From Candidatus Methanoperedens sp. (GTDB lineage Archaea; Halobacteriota; Methanosarcinia; Methanosarcinales; Methanoperedenaceae): 14,387 bases of DNA. The number at the start of each line of letters is the position of its first letter. Within the stretch, counting starts at the first letter, position 1. A program made the translations under genes and the position numbers. Under the pieces are notes generated by a model. That model was not told where the DNA came from. It was given only the letters and a program-made list of their open reading frames with translations, and ran no database searches. The stretch is taken from positions 1 through 14,387 of the forward strand of contig JAPMTY010000096.1 in the NCBI GenBank assembly GCA_026552835.1, read 5' to 3'. Below are positions 7,081 through 13,720 of the stretch, in pieces.

Positions 7081-7671
7081 ATGAAAAACACAAAACTCAA
7101 GATTTCGGTAAGCCTGATTCTAATTATTACCTTTTTAACTATCCCGTCACTATCAACAGTGCCGAACAGCCACACAAAATTTATCTGTAATGATTGCCAC
7201 AATGGGCGATTCTCTTACGGGGCAGAGGAAACTGGGGATGATTGCGGTAATTGTCACGATTACAGGGATGCATCGAATAAAATGGATATTCCAAAACTTG
7301 AAGCCCAGCATAACCCGAATACCTGTAAAATATGTCACGAAGTCAAAGACTTAAATGTGTTCCACACAATTCACGGGAACATATCCGGCTCATGCAGGAG
7401 ATGCCATGGTGATAACGGCAATGCCATACCGGATAAAACTATTAATGAGTGTAGTGGATGTCACGGCGGGCAGGTACATGTCATCCATAAGGATAACCTC
7501 ACCCAGATATGCCCAAAATGCCACGGCTTACACCCGACATCGAATCCGGTATCTGGATCTGCCTTATCGACCAACGAAATGTCTGCAGGGATTTATGCTA
7601 AAGTTGTAAATTATAAACAATTCACGCTTTATGAAATATTTCAGCGTATATTATCCTCATATAACATTTAA
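7081..7671 (+). CDS. Hexahaem c-type cytochrome with C-terminal tag-like segment
   Basis: The protein has 196 residues from the ATG at 7081. An in-frame upstream ATG at 7036 lies inside the terminator hairpin and would put charged and aromatic residues before the signal, so 7081 is preferred. An N-terminal hydrophobic signal (about 7-24) is followed by six CxxCH motifs at 36-40, 55-59, 82-86, 105-109, 124-128 and 144-148, densely spaced as in extracellular electron carriers. After the last haem comes a linker with PTSNP (152-156), then the terminal YKQFTLYEIFQRILSSYNI (178-196). A closely similar end occurs in the cupredoxin-like protein at 10842-11612. Predicted extracytoplasmic. Family not recognised beyond multihaem cytochrome c. 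Confidence 0.9.
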   Translation: MKNTKLKISVSLILIITFLTIPSLSTVPNSHTKFICNDCHNGRFSYGAEETGDDCGNCHDYRDASNKMDIPKLEAQHNPNTCKICHEVKDLNVFHTIHGNISGSCRRCHGDNGNAIPDKTINECSGCHGGQVHVIHKDNLTQICPKCHGLHPTSNPVSGSALSTNEMSAGIYAKVVNYKQFTLYEIFQRILSSYNI

Positions 7672-7704
7672 TAATATTCTCATGAAAAACGCACCATAAA
7701 ACAT

Positions 7705-7713
7705 TCTATATTA
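7705..7713 (+). promoter_or_regulatory. Possible internal TATA box in the cytochrome cluster
   Basis: tctatatta lies in the 94-base gap between the hexahaem cytochrome and the next gene, giving a possible start near 7735, ahead of the ribosome-binding site at about 7754. The gap is the longest in the cluster and A/T-rich, so chance resemblance is likely enough to keep this tentative. Confidence 0.25.
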
Positions 7714-7765
7714 ATACAACATAATAACTAATAACTATTAAGTCAATAAAAAAAGGTTGATAAAT

Positions 7766-8218
7766 ATGAAAAAATCCACGGTCTTTATAACGATTATCGT
7801 TGTCGCGCTCATAATTGGAGCAGTATATGTATCTTTTGATAAGATAGAAGGCACACTGAACATCGGTAAACCAGCGTTGAAATTAACGGTCTCAACAGGT
7901 GTCAATGAATCAGACGGGTCGCCAATAGTCACAAACATAACCTTCGAGCAAACCCAGGTTATCTATAAAGGTACTGATTCTCCGGTAGTTTTCCCTGATA
8001 TCAGCGTAATTGCAAGGAACGAATCCTTATTAGCTGATCCAATAAGTTATTGGGCATCTGAACCCTTTGTAAAAGGGAACGAAAACCACACCCTTACTCT
8101 CACTTTCAGAGACTCTTTCAAACCCAAAACTGGTGATTTACTTATCCTTACTATCCGTTTCACCGGTAACAGAGGGAATATTCTCGGAAAGAATACGGCA
8201 TTCTATGAATGGAAATAA
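7766..8218 (+). CDS. Membrane-anchored small protein of unknown function
   Basis: The protein has 150 residues from the ATG at 7766, preceded by aggttga (7754-7760), a fair Shine-Dalgarno. A TTG at 7757 is a weaker alternative start. One N-terminal hydrophobic segment (about 5-24) acts as signal or anchor. The remaining ~125 residues are outside, without cysteine, rich in Thr/Val/Asn and alternating hydrophobic residues, suggesting a small beta-sandwich with potential N-glycosylation sites (NIT, NES, NHT). It ends in NTAFYEWK. No family is recognised. It lies between two cytochrome genes and overlaps the octahaem gene by 14 bases, so a structural or anchoring role in the same system is plausible. 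Confidence 0.8.
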   Translation: MKKSTVFITIIVVALIIGAVYVSFDKIEGTLNIGKPALKLTVSTGVNESDGSPIVTNITFEQTQVIYKGTDSPVVFPDISVIARNESLLADPISYWASEPFVKGNENHTLTLTFRDSFKPKTGDLLILTIRFTGNRGNILGKNTAFYEWK

Positions 8219-9032
8219 ATATGGATTCTTGCTTGTAGCACTTATAGGAATGATACTGTGGAATACTCCAAGCACAGTATCTCTATTAGTTGATTCCCAC
8301 GCATTCTATAATGGCAGCGCCCCGTGTTCAAAATGTCATGGAGATATTCTGGCGCAGCTTGAAGACTCAGGAAGCGTGAACGCAATGCACCGGAATCTTG
8401 ACGGGGAAAGCGGGTGCATATCATGTCACTCAAACCCTATCAATACATCTGGCAGGAACGCCACAGAGGACTATCATTCAGCATACATGCCATACTGCAT
8501 GGAGTGCCATCAGAACATTTCATCTATCAATAATTATCAAGAAGCGCACTCACTGATCGTCAGTGAGGCTAACAAGTCCTCACAAAATCTTGGACTGAAC
8601 GAAGCGTGTATCATGTGTCACACCACTTTGGTAAGCGAGGTAGTAGTGCGGAACCGTCTCGTATTCCCGTTTGAGAATGACAGCGTTGCAGCGAACGGGT
8701 CGGTGGAGTATAACGGCACATACACTACTACCATCTCAAATCCGGCACCAACAGGACTCCACAATTTCAATAGCGGAGTCCAATGCATTATGTGCCATGC
8801 TCCGGTTCAAGATATCATAAGCCAGGACCGTGTACCGTATTCAAACCATAGTGCACTGGGATGCAAAGATTGCCACAGGAACACGACCGCAAGTCCGCAA
8901 GAATTTCATGCAGCAAAGATAGTATATTGCAGTGATTGTCACGACCTGAGCACTCATCAGCCATTGTTATCAAGGGATTGCAATAAGTGCCATGAATCTC
9001 ACGGCGGTCTAAAAGCGAACTGGAGTGAATGA
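8205..9032 (+). CDS. Secreted octahaem c-type cytochrome
   Basis: The protein has 275 residues from the ATG at 8205. A longer in-frame start at 8133 would place non-signal sequence ahead of the hydrophobic N-terminus and overlap the upstream gene by 86 bases, so it is rejected. Signal segment at about 7-28, then eight CxxCH motifs at 41-45, 71-75, 98-102, 135-139, 194-198, 220-224, 242-246 and 259-263. The N-terminus (LVAL, PSTVSL, H32, CSKCHGD) and the CMECH, EAH and ACIMCHT stretch resemble the pentahaem cytochrome at 5959-7014, which lacks the last four haem sites seen here. Predicted extracytoplasmic electron carrier. It overlaps the preceding gene by 14 bases, and its stop overlaps the start region of the signal peptidase gene. 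Confidence 0.9.
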   Translation: MNGNKYGFLLVALIGMILWNTPSTVSLLVDSHAFYNGSAPCSKCHGDILAQLEDSGSVNAMHRNLDGESGCISCHSNPINTSGRNATEDYHSAYMPYCMECHQNISSINNYQEAHSLIVSEANKSSQNLGLNEACIMCHTTLVSEVVVRNRLVFPFENDSVAANGSVEYNGTYTTTISNPAPTGLHNFNSGVQCIMCHAPVQDIISQDRVPYSNHSALGCKDCHRNTTASPQEFHAAKIVYCSDCHDLSTHQPLLSRDCNKCHESHGGLKANWSE

Positions 9033-9034
9033 CG

Positions 9035-9724
9035 ATGGACCTGACCTACCAAGGAACAGATATATCAGAAGGGCTTATTGTATCCGGATTTGTCCTGTTC
9101 CTTCTTGCAGTATTCTATCTCTACAAAAAAGAGAACAGAATAATAATCGGTCTGATAGCTTCACAATACAAACCCCGACGTGCAGAATTGAAGAAAGACA
9201 CAACTGGAAGGGACTGGCTGCTATTCATAGTCGTTCTTGCCATGGTCGCCATCCTTGGTTTGAAATTGGTTTCACCTATGGTTATCGTTTCAGACTCGAT
9301 GAAACCGGAATTTCAACGGGGAGACATGATTATCGTCCAATCTATATTTTTAACACCAGAAGTTGGTGATATCATTACGTTCAGTGTAAAAACGAACAAT
9401 AATGATATAAGCCACAGGGTAATAAGCATAAGCAACAGTGCGATAATAACAAAAGGCGATAACAATCCCAGAAAAGATGAGTACAATACGAAACTGGAAA
9501 ATGTTAAAGCCAAAGCCATCCAGATTAATAACCATCCGCTCGTTGTCAGGGATCTTGGCGCACTGTTCATCACTGATTATTCGAAACAGGGCGTTATATA
9601 TAAATTCGGAGACAGGTTCACTTTCATGCAGAAGCTTTCAGTGACTATAAAGGCCTGGGGAGTAGTTCTTACGATCTTCGCACTATTGGGTTATTTCATG
9701 ATGATGCAGAGGGAGAAACGATGA
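9035..9724 (+). CDS. Archaeal-type signal peptidase I (S26B) with extra N-terminal membrane segment
   Basis: Membrane serine protease that removes signal peptides outside the cytoplasmic membrane. The S26B landmarks are visible: SDSMKP with nucleophile S88, SHRVI with H127 (His in place of the bacterial Lys, as in archaeal and ER Sec11 enzymes), and GDNN with D142. Hydrophobic segments lie at about 11-29, 60-78 and 206-224; the first, followed by a basic loop, is additional to the usual layout. The ATG at 9035 is chosen because ggagtga (9022-9028) is six bases upstream; the ATG at 9029 directly abuts it. 229 residues. Placed between cytochrome genes and membrane-protein genes with overlapping ends, it may process the secreted proteins of this cluster (inference). 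Confidence 0.9.
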   Translation: MDLTYQGTDISEGLIVSGFVLFLLAVFYLYKKENRIIIGLIASQYKPRRAELKKDTTGRDWLLFIVVLAMVAILGLKLVSPMVIVSDSMKPEFQRGDMIIVQSIFLTPEVGDIITFSVKTNNNDISHRVISISNSAIITKGDNNPRKDEYNTKLENVKAKAIQINNHPLVVRDLGALFITDYSKQGVIYKFGDRFTFMQKLSVTIKAWGVVLTIFALLGYFMMMQREKR

Positions 9725-10845
9725 GTGATCCAGAGATAACAAATGAACAGGTCAAAAAATCAAAAGGAAAACTCAAGTTAAAGCTAACAAATGAACAGGT
9801 CAAAAAATCAAAAGGAAAACTCAAGTTAAGCCTGACTGAATCTTCGAATACGAAAAAAGCTGATGATGTTCCTGTAGAAGCATCTGCTGAACCGATTATT
9901 GAGCAGCAGGCTGAAAATGTGAACCCTCAAATTATAGGACAGGTGTTCCCCAAACTCTCAGAACAGGAATTGAAAGAAAAAATCAACCTTCCGGTCAAAA
10001 AACCAAAAGGAAAACTCAAGTTAAAGCTTGCTCCGATATCTTCAATATGTTCGATCTTATTAGGCGGCGTTATAGCGCTAATCTCTACGTTCTCATTCAT
10101 AGTGAATATACTAACGACCCGGAACCCTGTGGCTTTACTGATAGATGTTTTTGTTATGACTTTATCCTATCTGACAGTATGGCAGGGCATTTACTATTCT
10201 ATCCTGGACAGGATAGCAAAAGAAAGAATGGAAGAGGAATGGGATTTCAGGATGAAGCCCGTCCTGAACCTTGTTACAGAGACATCAGGCAGGATAGATT
10301 CAATAGAAAATGAAATGTTCAGAACGAACCATAAGCTGAACACGACACTTGATTATTTCATGAGATCTGAGGACATGGACGCAACAAAAGCTTTCATTCT
10401 CCCGGGTGTATCGTTCAAATTTATTTCGAAGATACTTGTACTTATATTCTTTACATTTTCAGCATTGGTGTATATTTCATCATACCCGCTGGGTATAGTC
10501 CATTATTTCATTCTTGTAATATATCTGTCCTGGTGGGTATTCATTACAGCAGAGTTTAAGCTTTTTGGCAATTCGACTGCATGGATATGGGCTATCGGCC
10601 CTATAATGACCATCCCGGCTGTTGGTATCCTAATGAGTGCGATATACGGGCTTAATATAATGATAGGGATATTTTTCTTAGCATTGCTGCTATATGTGTA
10701 CTTTTACTATTCCTGGGCAAGTTTTTTTGCAACTGGTTATAAACTGATAGACCTGAAACCTGTGATCCGCGAAATAAAAGAGAGAATAGAGAAAAATAAA
10801 AAACTGAGTATCAAAGTAGATAAACTCAAGGATCCTAAGAAATGA
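9721..10845 (+). CDS. Six-TM membrane protein with repeated basic KKxKGKLKLKL motif
   Basis: The protein has 374 residues; its ATG overlaps the peptidase stop (ATGA). The cytoplasmic-looking N-terminal 105 residues carry three copies of a basic motif: QVKKSKGKLKLKL at 10-22, QVKKSKGKLKLSL at 26-38 and VKKPKGKLKLKL at 92-103. An acidic, Glu/Ala-rich linker lies between copies 2 and 3. Hydrophobic segments lie at about 106-132, 137-158, 231-253, 257-277, 286-308 and 310-332. A charged loop (160-225) between TM2 and TM3 may be helical, and the tail is Lys-rich. Positive charge at both ends suggests N-in/C-in topology. No family is recognised. It could be a membrane platform for the exported proteins of the cluster, but nothing in the sequence proves this. 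Confidence 0.85.
   Translation: MSDPEITNEQVKKSKGKLKLKLTNEQVKKSKGKLKLSLTESSNTKKADDVPVEASAEPIIEQQAENVNPQIIGQVFPKLSEQELKEKINLPVKKPKGKLKLKLAPISSICSILLGGVIALISTFSFIVNILTTRNPVALLIDVFVMTLSYLTVWQGIYYSILDRIAKERMEEEWDFRMKPVLNLVTETSGRIDSIENEMFRTNHKLNTTLDYFMRSEDMDATKAFILPGVSFKFISKILVLIFFTFSALVYISSYPLGIVHYFILVIYLSWWVFITAEFKLFGNSTAWIWAIGPIMTIPAVGILMSAIYGLNIMIGIFFLALLLYVYFYYSWASFFATGYKLIDLKPVIREIKERIEKNKKLSIKVDKLKDPKK
9737..10028 (+). repeat. Intragenic repeat: two 48-base tandem units plus a distant third copy
   Basis: Two tandem units start at 9737 and 9785, with 45 consecutive identical bases (9737-9781 and 9785-9829). A third, 36-base copy at 9993-10028 differs from the first by one base, although 163 bases separate it from the end of copy 2. 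Identity includes wobble positions, which suggests recent duplication or gene conversion rather than protein-level selection alone. The units encode the basic KKxKGKLKL motif. Confidence 0.9.
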
Positions 10846-11612
10846 GCGGGAAGATAATTTTTCTGGTATTAGTACTACTGATATTTTCTTCATTTCCAGC
10901 CGCGGGAGAGAAGTACGTGGTATTTACCGATCGAGAATTCGGATTCTGGGGTGTCAGGTCATTCAATATTAACCATACTATCAATTACACTGGCAAGACC
11001 CTGAACATCAACACAGGTGATTCTATAGAATGGATGAATATGGACAACGAAGGCGACAGGATCACTATAGTGAGCGATAACGTCCTCTGGGAAGGTGGGA
11101 AGGTTCTTGGGGGCATAGGGTCAAAGTTCAGGTTCACGTTCAACAGTTCAGGTACCTATAGATTTCATACTGTCGAGAACACGAGAGTAAGACTGAATGC
11201 ATCGAATTATTCTGAGAATGATACAAAAACAACGACCATAACATATGAAGATGATGATGGCGAACTCCATACAATCACCGTAAATAGAGGAGATCGCAAC
11301 TACAATAGCAACTACCTCGATTATGCAGTGAGCACTGAACAGTATATTTATCAGCAGCAGACTATTAAAGTAACAGGTCCAACCATTGGGAACGGGACAT
11401 ATCCGGTAAAAACCGCGCGGCAAACGCAATCACAATTCACAGCTGCTATTCGTCCTGTTATACAGGTTAATGCCCGCCCAACCTCAACACCATTAGAATC
11501 GCTCACCCAGGCGGTGGCAGCGGCAGCCGCTCCGAAGCCGCTGGAAAGCTATCAAGAATTCACTATATATGAAATCCTTAATAGATGGTATGCAATACTT
11601 AAAAATAGTTAA
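10842..11612 (+). CDS. Secreted cupredoxin-like protein lacking copper ligands, with C-terminal tag-like segment
   Basis: The protein has 256 residues; its ATG overlaps the previous stop (ATGA). Signal peptide at about 1-22 (ending FPAAGEK). Residues 50-117 have a cupredoxin-like pattern (LNINTGDSIEWMNMD, then FRFTFNSSGTYRFH), but the usual copper ligands are missing: no His after the first strand pair, and the positions of the ligand Cys and second His are T110 and N113. Many N-glycosylation sequons follow. After a PTSTP linker (213-217) and an Ala-rich stretch, the protein ends in YQEFTIYEILNRWYAILKNS (237-256), matching the end of the hexahaem cytochrome. It is probably a structural, extracytoplasmic partner in the same system. 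Last gene of the cluster. Confidence 0.85.
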   Translation: MSGKIIFLVLVLLIFSSFPAAGEKYVVFTDREFGFWGVRSFNINHTINYTGKTLNINTGDSIEWMNMDNEGDRITIVSDNVLWEGGKVLGGIGSKFRFTFNSSGTYRFHTVENTRVRLNASNYSENDTKTTTITYEDDDGELHTITVNRGDRNYNSNYLDYAVSTEQYIYQQQTIKVTGPTIGNGTYPVKTARQTQSQFTAAIRPVIQVNARPTSTPLESLTQAVAAAAAPKPLESYQEFTIYEILNRWYAILKNS

Positions 11613-11633
11613 TATAATTAATTGAATCTGGGG

Positions 11634-11646
11634 TAGAATAATTCTA
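11634..11646. terminator. Small inverted repeat after the cytochrome cluster
   Basis: tagaat (11634-11639) and attcta (11641-11646) form a perfect 6-bp inverted repeat about 22 bases after the last gene of the cluster. The loop is a single base and no T-run follows, so it would be a poor terminator and may simply be a DNA palindrome. Confidence 0.2.
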
Positions 11647-11736
11647 TATCAATATCACAGTTCCTCTGGAAGCTATGGTTGACTGTGTCAACAGTTGTGT
11701 ATAATTCTCCAGCCATGACGGAATAATTTTCCTCAC
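11644..11736 (-). CDS. Possible 30-aa small ORF or gene remnant
   Basis: On the minus strand a GTG at 11736 begins VRKIIPSWLENYTQLLTQST and runs to a stop at 11644. It is preceded by a perfect aaggagg (11750-11744) seven bases upstream. The start looks like that of a real gene, but the frame closes after 30 codons, so this may be the preserved 5' end of a lost gene. Function unknown; no family is assigned. Confidence 0.25.
   Translation of the reverse strand: MRKIIPSWLENYTQLLTQSTIASRGTVILI
11678..11692. repeat. Perfect inverted repeat gttgac-tgt-gtcaac
   Basis: A 6-bp perfect inverted repeat with a 3-base centre, overlapped by a second palindrome caacagttg (11690-11698). It lies inside the small minus-strand ORF, between the cytochrome cluster and tsr3. 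It could be an operator-like site, but position gives no clear partner. Confidence 0.3.
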
Positions 11737-11855
11737 CCGTATTCCTCCTTGACTTTCAAAATAAATGGAAGGCAATATAGCAAACTGAAATCAAAAACTC
11801 TCGAGCATGTGGATTCCTTTCGGATTTCTTCCGAGGTCAGTGACTGAATTCAGAC

Positions 11856-11864
11856 ATAATATAA
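11856..11864 (+). promoter_or_regulatory. TATA box for leaderless tsr3
   Basis: ataatataa is centred about 27 bases before the ATG at 11888, the standard archaeal distance from TATA box to transcription start. No Shine-Dalgarno lies before that ATG. Together these point to a leaderless mRNA beginning at or next to the start codon. Confidence 0.6.
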
Positions 11865-11887
11865 ACCTGCAGCATCAATTATACCAC

Positions 11888-12391
11888 ATGATTCCACTCC
11901 ATCTCTATCATGCCAACCAGTGCGACCCCAAAAAATGCACAGGGAAAAAGCTTGCCAGGTTCAACCTCGCCACACTGCATGATAACCCCAGGAAACTTCC
12001 AGGCGGGGCGATATTCCTTGACCCGTTTTCAGAGCAAGCACTATCGCCGGCTGATGATGCAGGAAGGGGTATCGTAGTGCTTGACTGTTCGTGGGTAGAG
12101 GTTGAAAGAGTATTCCCAGTATTGCAGAGGCTGCGGCTCCAGCACCGCGCGCTGCCGTATCTTCTTGCTGCCAATGCAGTGAACTTCGGCAAGCCCTTCA
12201 AGCTCAGCACAGTTGAGGCTTTTGCCGCGGCGCTATACATACTGGGAGAGAAAGAGCAGGCTGCGCTCATCCTGAACAAATTCAAATGGGGACCGGTATT
12301 TTTAGAACTTAACAGGGAACCTCTGGATAGGTATTCTGCTGCAAAAGATAGCACTGAAGTTGTGAAGATACAGGGGGATTATCTGGGATAA
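11888..12391 (+). CDS. tsr3: Tsr3 homologue, 16S rRNA aminocarboxypropyltransferase (DUF367)
   Basis: Cytoplasmic enzyme that transfers the 3-amino-3-carboxypropyl group from S-adenosylmethionine to a modified uridine in the small-subunit rRNA, a late step of decoding-site maturation. The 167-residue protein shows the family landmarks: [12 protein letters not shown] (12-23), VLDCSW (64-69), [17 protein letters not shown] (87-103) and a C-terminal [12 protein letters not shown] (131-142). The start at 11888 is preferred over an in-frame ATG at 11807 because family members begin near the first strand and a TATA box lies 27 bases upstream. Convergent with the next gene, with a single base between the stop codons. 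Confidence 0.9.
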   Translation: MIPLHLYHANQCDPKKCTGKKLARFNLATLHDNPRKLPGGAIFLDPFSEQALSPADDAGRGIVVLDCSWVEVERVFPVLQRLRLQHRALPYLLAANAVNFGKPFKLSTVEAFAAALYILGEKEQAALILNKFKWGPVFLELNREPLDRYSAAKDSTEVVKIQGDYLG

Positions 12392-12392
12392 T

Positions 12393-12683
12393 TCATTTTG
12401 ACTCGTAATCCACAGCCACCGCAGATTCCCTCACAGAAGTCATGTATTTTGCCACTTCGACATGAACTGGATGTTTTTGATACGCCTCAAGCTCTTCCAG
12501 CGAATCGAATTTCGTAACAAGTGCAATGTCATATGAGCGCTCAGAGTGGAGCACATCAATTCCGACCTCTAAATGCCGCAACTGTTGAATCCTGCCTTTC
12601 AATCCCAGCAGGACATCCCTCGCTTTTTCAACGCTTCGCTGGCTTCGGTCTTTTAACTTAAAAAAGACAATGTGCGTAATCAT
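12393..12683 (-). CDS. Dabb (stress-responsive A/B barrel) domain protein
   Basis: The protein has 96 residues, the usual size of a single Dabb domain, a dimeric alpha/beta-barrel fold of the ferredoxin-like kind. Visible landmarks are the N-terminal ITHIVFFKLKD strand, the central SYDIALVTKFDSLEELEAYQ, and HPVHVEVAKYM followed by AVDYES. Function within the family varies (stress proteins, ring-cleavage or cyclase enzymes), so no reaction is assigned. The ATG overlaps the tyrS stop by four bases (ATGA on the minus strand), so it is co-transcribed and probably translationally coupled to tyrS. Confidence 0.88.
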   Translation of the reverse strand: MITHIVFFKLKDRSQRSVEKARDVLLGLKGRIQQLRHLEVGIDVLHSERSYDIALVTKFDSLEELEAYQKHPVHVEVAKYMTSVRESAVAVDYESK

Positions 12684-13639
12684 TTTTCCACCATCAGCTT
12701 CCTTACCGGCTCAAGTATCTCGTTCATATATTCGGCAGCCGCAGCTTTTAAATCCATCGGATGAAGAGCCTTTTTTCCAAAATCGGCTTCAAGCGCTTCA
12801 TAATTTTCATATTGCAGGTTGCCGCCGTATTTTTCAGGGCGCCTGATGATGATCTGCGGGTAACGGGGCATTATATGGTATTTGAAAAGAGCAAGTACCG
12901 GATTATCCTTGACCTCGCCTTCAACGCAGAACGCCCCTTTCATTTTCTTTTTCATATCCTCAGGCGTATCATCAACAGAAATGTAATTTCCCTTGCTCGA
13001 TGACATCTTTTTGCCGTCAAGCCCGAGAAGGATGGGCGTGTGGATGCACACGGGCGCCTTGTATCCGAGTTCGGGTAAGCCCTCCCGCGCAAGCATGTGA
13101 ATCTTTCGCTGGTCGATGCCGCCTACTGCCACGTCCACGCCAAGATGGGCAATATCCAGCGCCTGCATGAGCGGGTATATCATCTGTGAAACTTTGGGGT
13201 TCTCTGCGTCCCGGCTTACCTCGTCCATACTGCGCCTCGCCCTGTTCAGCGTGGTGCTGCGGGCGAGTTTCAGAACATCCAGCATGTAATCAGGTTTAAG
13301 CTGATACGAGGAGCCAAGCACGAAATTTGTCTTTTTTTCGTCAAGACCAAGAGCGATAAAGCATCTCTTGTTATATTCGGCGATTTTTCTTACCTCATCC
13401 ATCGTTCCCTTTTCGTTAAGATAAGCATGGACATCCGCAAGAAGCACTGTAATTTTAAAACCAGCCTGCTGAAGGTCAAGAAGCTTGTTCACCGTAAGTA
13501 CGTGGCCCATGTGAATTTTTCCACTGGGTTCGTAGCCCACGTAAGCCGAGGGCTGATGTTTTGAATTGACCAGCATTTCAAGCTCTTCTTTTGTTACTAT
13601 CTCTTCTGTGTTCCTTGTGATAATCGCCAATTTGTCCAT
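12680..13639 (-). CDS. tyrS: Tyrosyl-tRNA synthetase, archaeal type
   Basis: Class I aminoacyl-tRNA synthetase that charges tRNA-Tyr in the cytoplasm. The 319-residue protein is of archaeal/eukaryotic type without the bacterial S4 domain. The HIGH-like signature is HMGH (43-46) in GYEPSGKIHMGH, and the KMSKS-like loop is KMSSSKG (211-217). By comparison with the Methanocaldococcus enzyme, Y155, Q159, D162 and Q177 should line the tyrosine pocket (ENPKVSQMIYPLMQALDIAH and AVGGIDQRKIHM). The C-terminus KALHPMDLKAAAAEYMNEIL is also typical. The start at 13639 has ggag (13651-13648) eight bases upstream. The downstream Dabb gene overlaps its stop. Confidence 0.96.
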   Translation of the reverse strand: MDKLAIITRNTEEIVTKEELEMLVNSKHQPSAYVGYEPSGKIHMGHVLTVNKLLDLQQAGFKITVLLADVHAYLNEKGTMDEVRKIAEYNKRCFIALGLDEKKTNFVLGSSYQLKPDYMLDVLKLARSTTLNRARRSMDEVSRDAENPKVSQMIYPLMQALDIAHLGVDVAVGGIDQRKIHMLAREGLPELGYKAPVCIHTPILLGLDGKKMSSSKGNYISVDDTPEDMKKKMKGAFCVEGEVKDNPVLALFKYHIMPRYPQIIIRRPEKYGGNLQYENYEALEADFGKKALHPMDLKAAAAEYMNEILEPVRKLMVEK

Positions 13640-13687
13640 AATCTATACTCCGTATGCTTCAAAACCTGCGGTTCTATGTCAGGCATA

Positions 13688-13696
13688 CACATATAC
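13688..13696 (-). promoter_or_regulatory. Candidate TATA box for tyrS
   Basis: On the minus strand gtatatgtg reads across 13696-13688, about 50 bases before the tyrS ATG. The predicted transcript would start near 13665 and include the Shine-Dalgarno at 13651-13648. Confidence 0.4.
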
Positions 13697-13720
13697 TCTA
13701 CGGAAATATTGGAGAAGCAC

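Noticed and set aside
8133..8204. Upstream ATG for the octahaem cytochrome
   Set aside because: It overlaps the previous gene by 86 bases and adds residues before a normal signal segment.
10842..11612. A functional blue-copper protein
   Set aside because: The ligand Cys and His residues expected for a type 1 copper site are absent.
11807..11887. Upstream ATG for tsr3
   Set aside because: It precedes the TATA box and the added 27 residues are not family-like.
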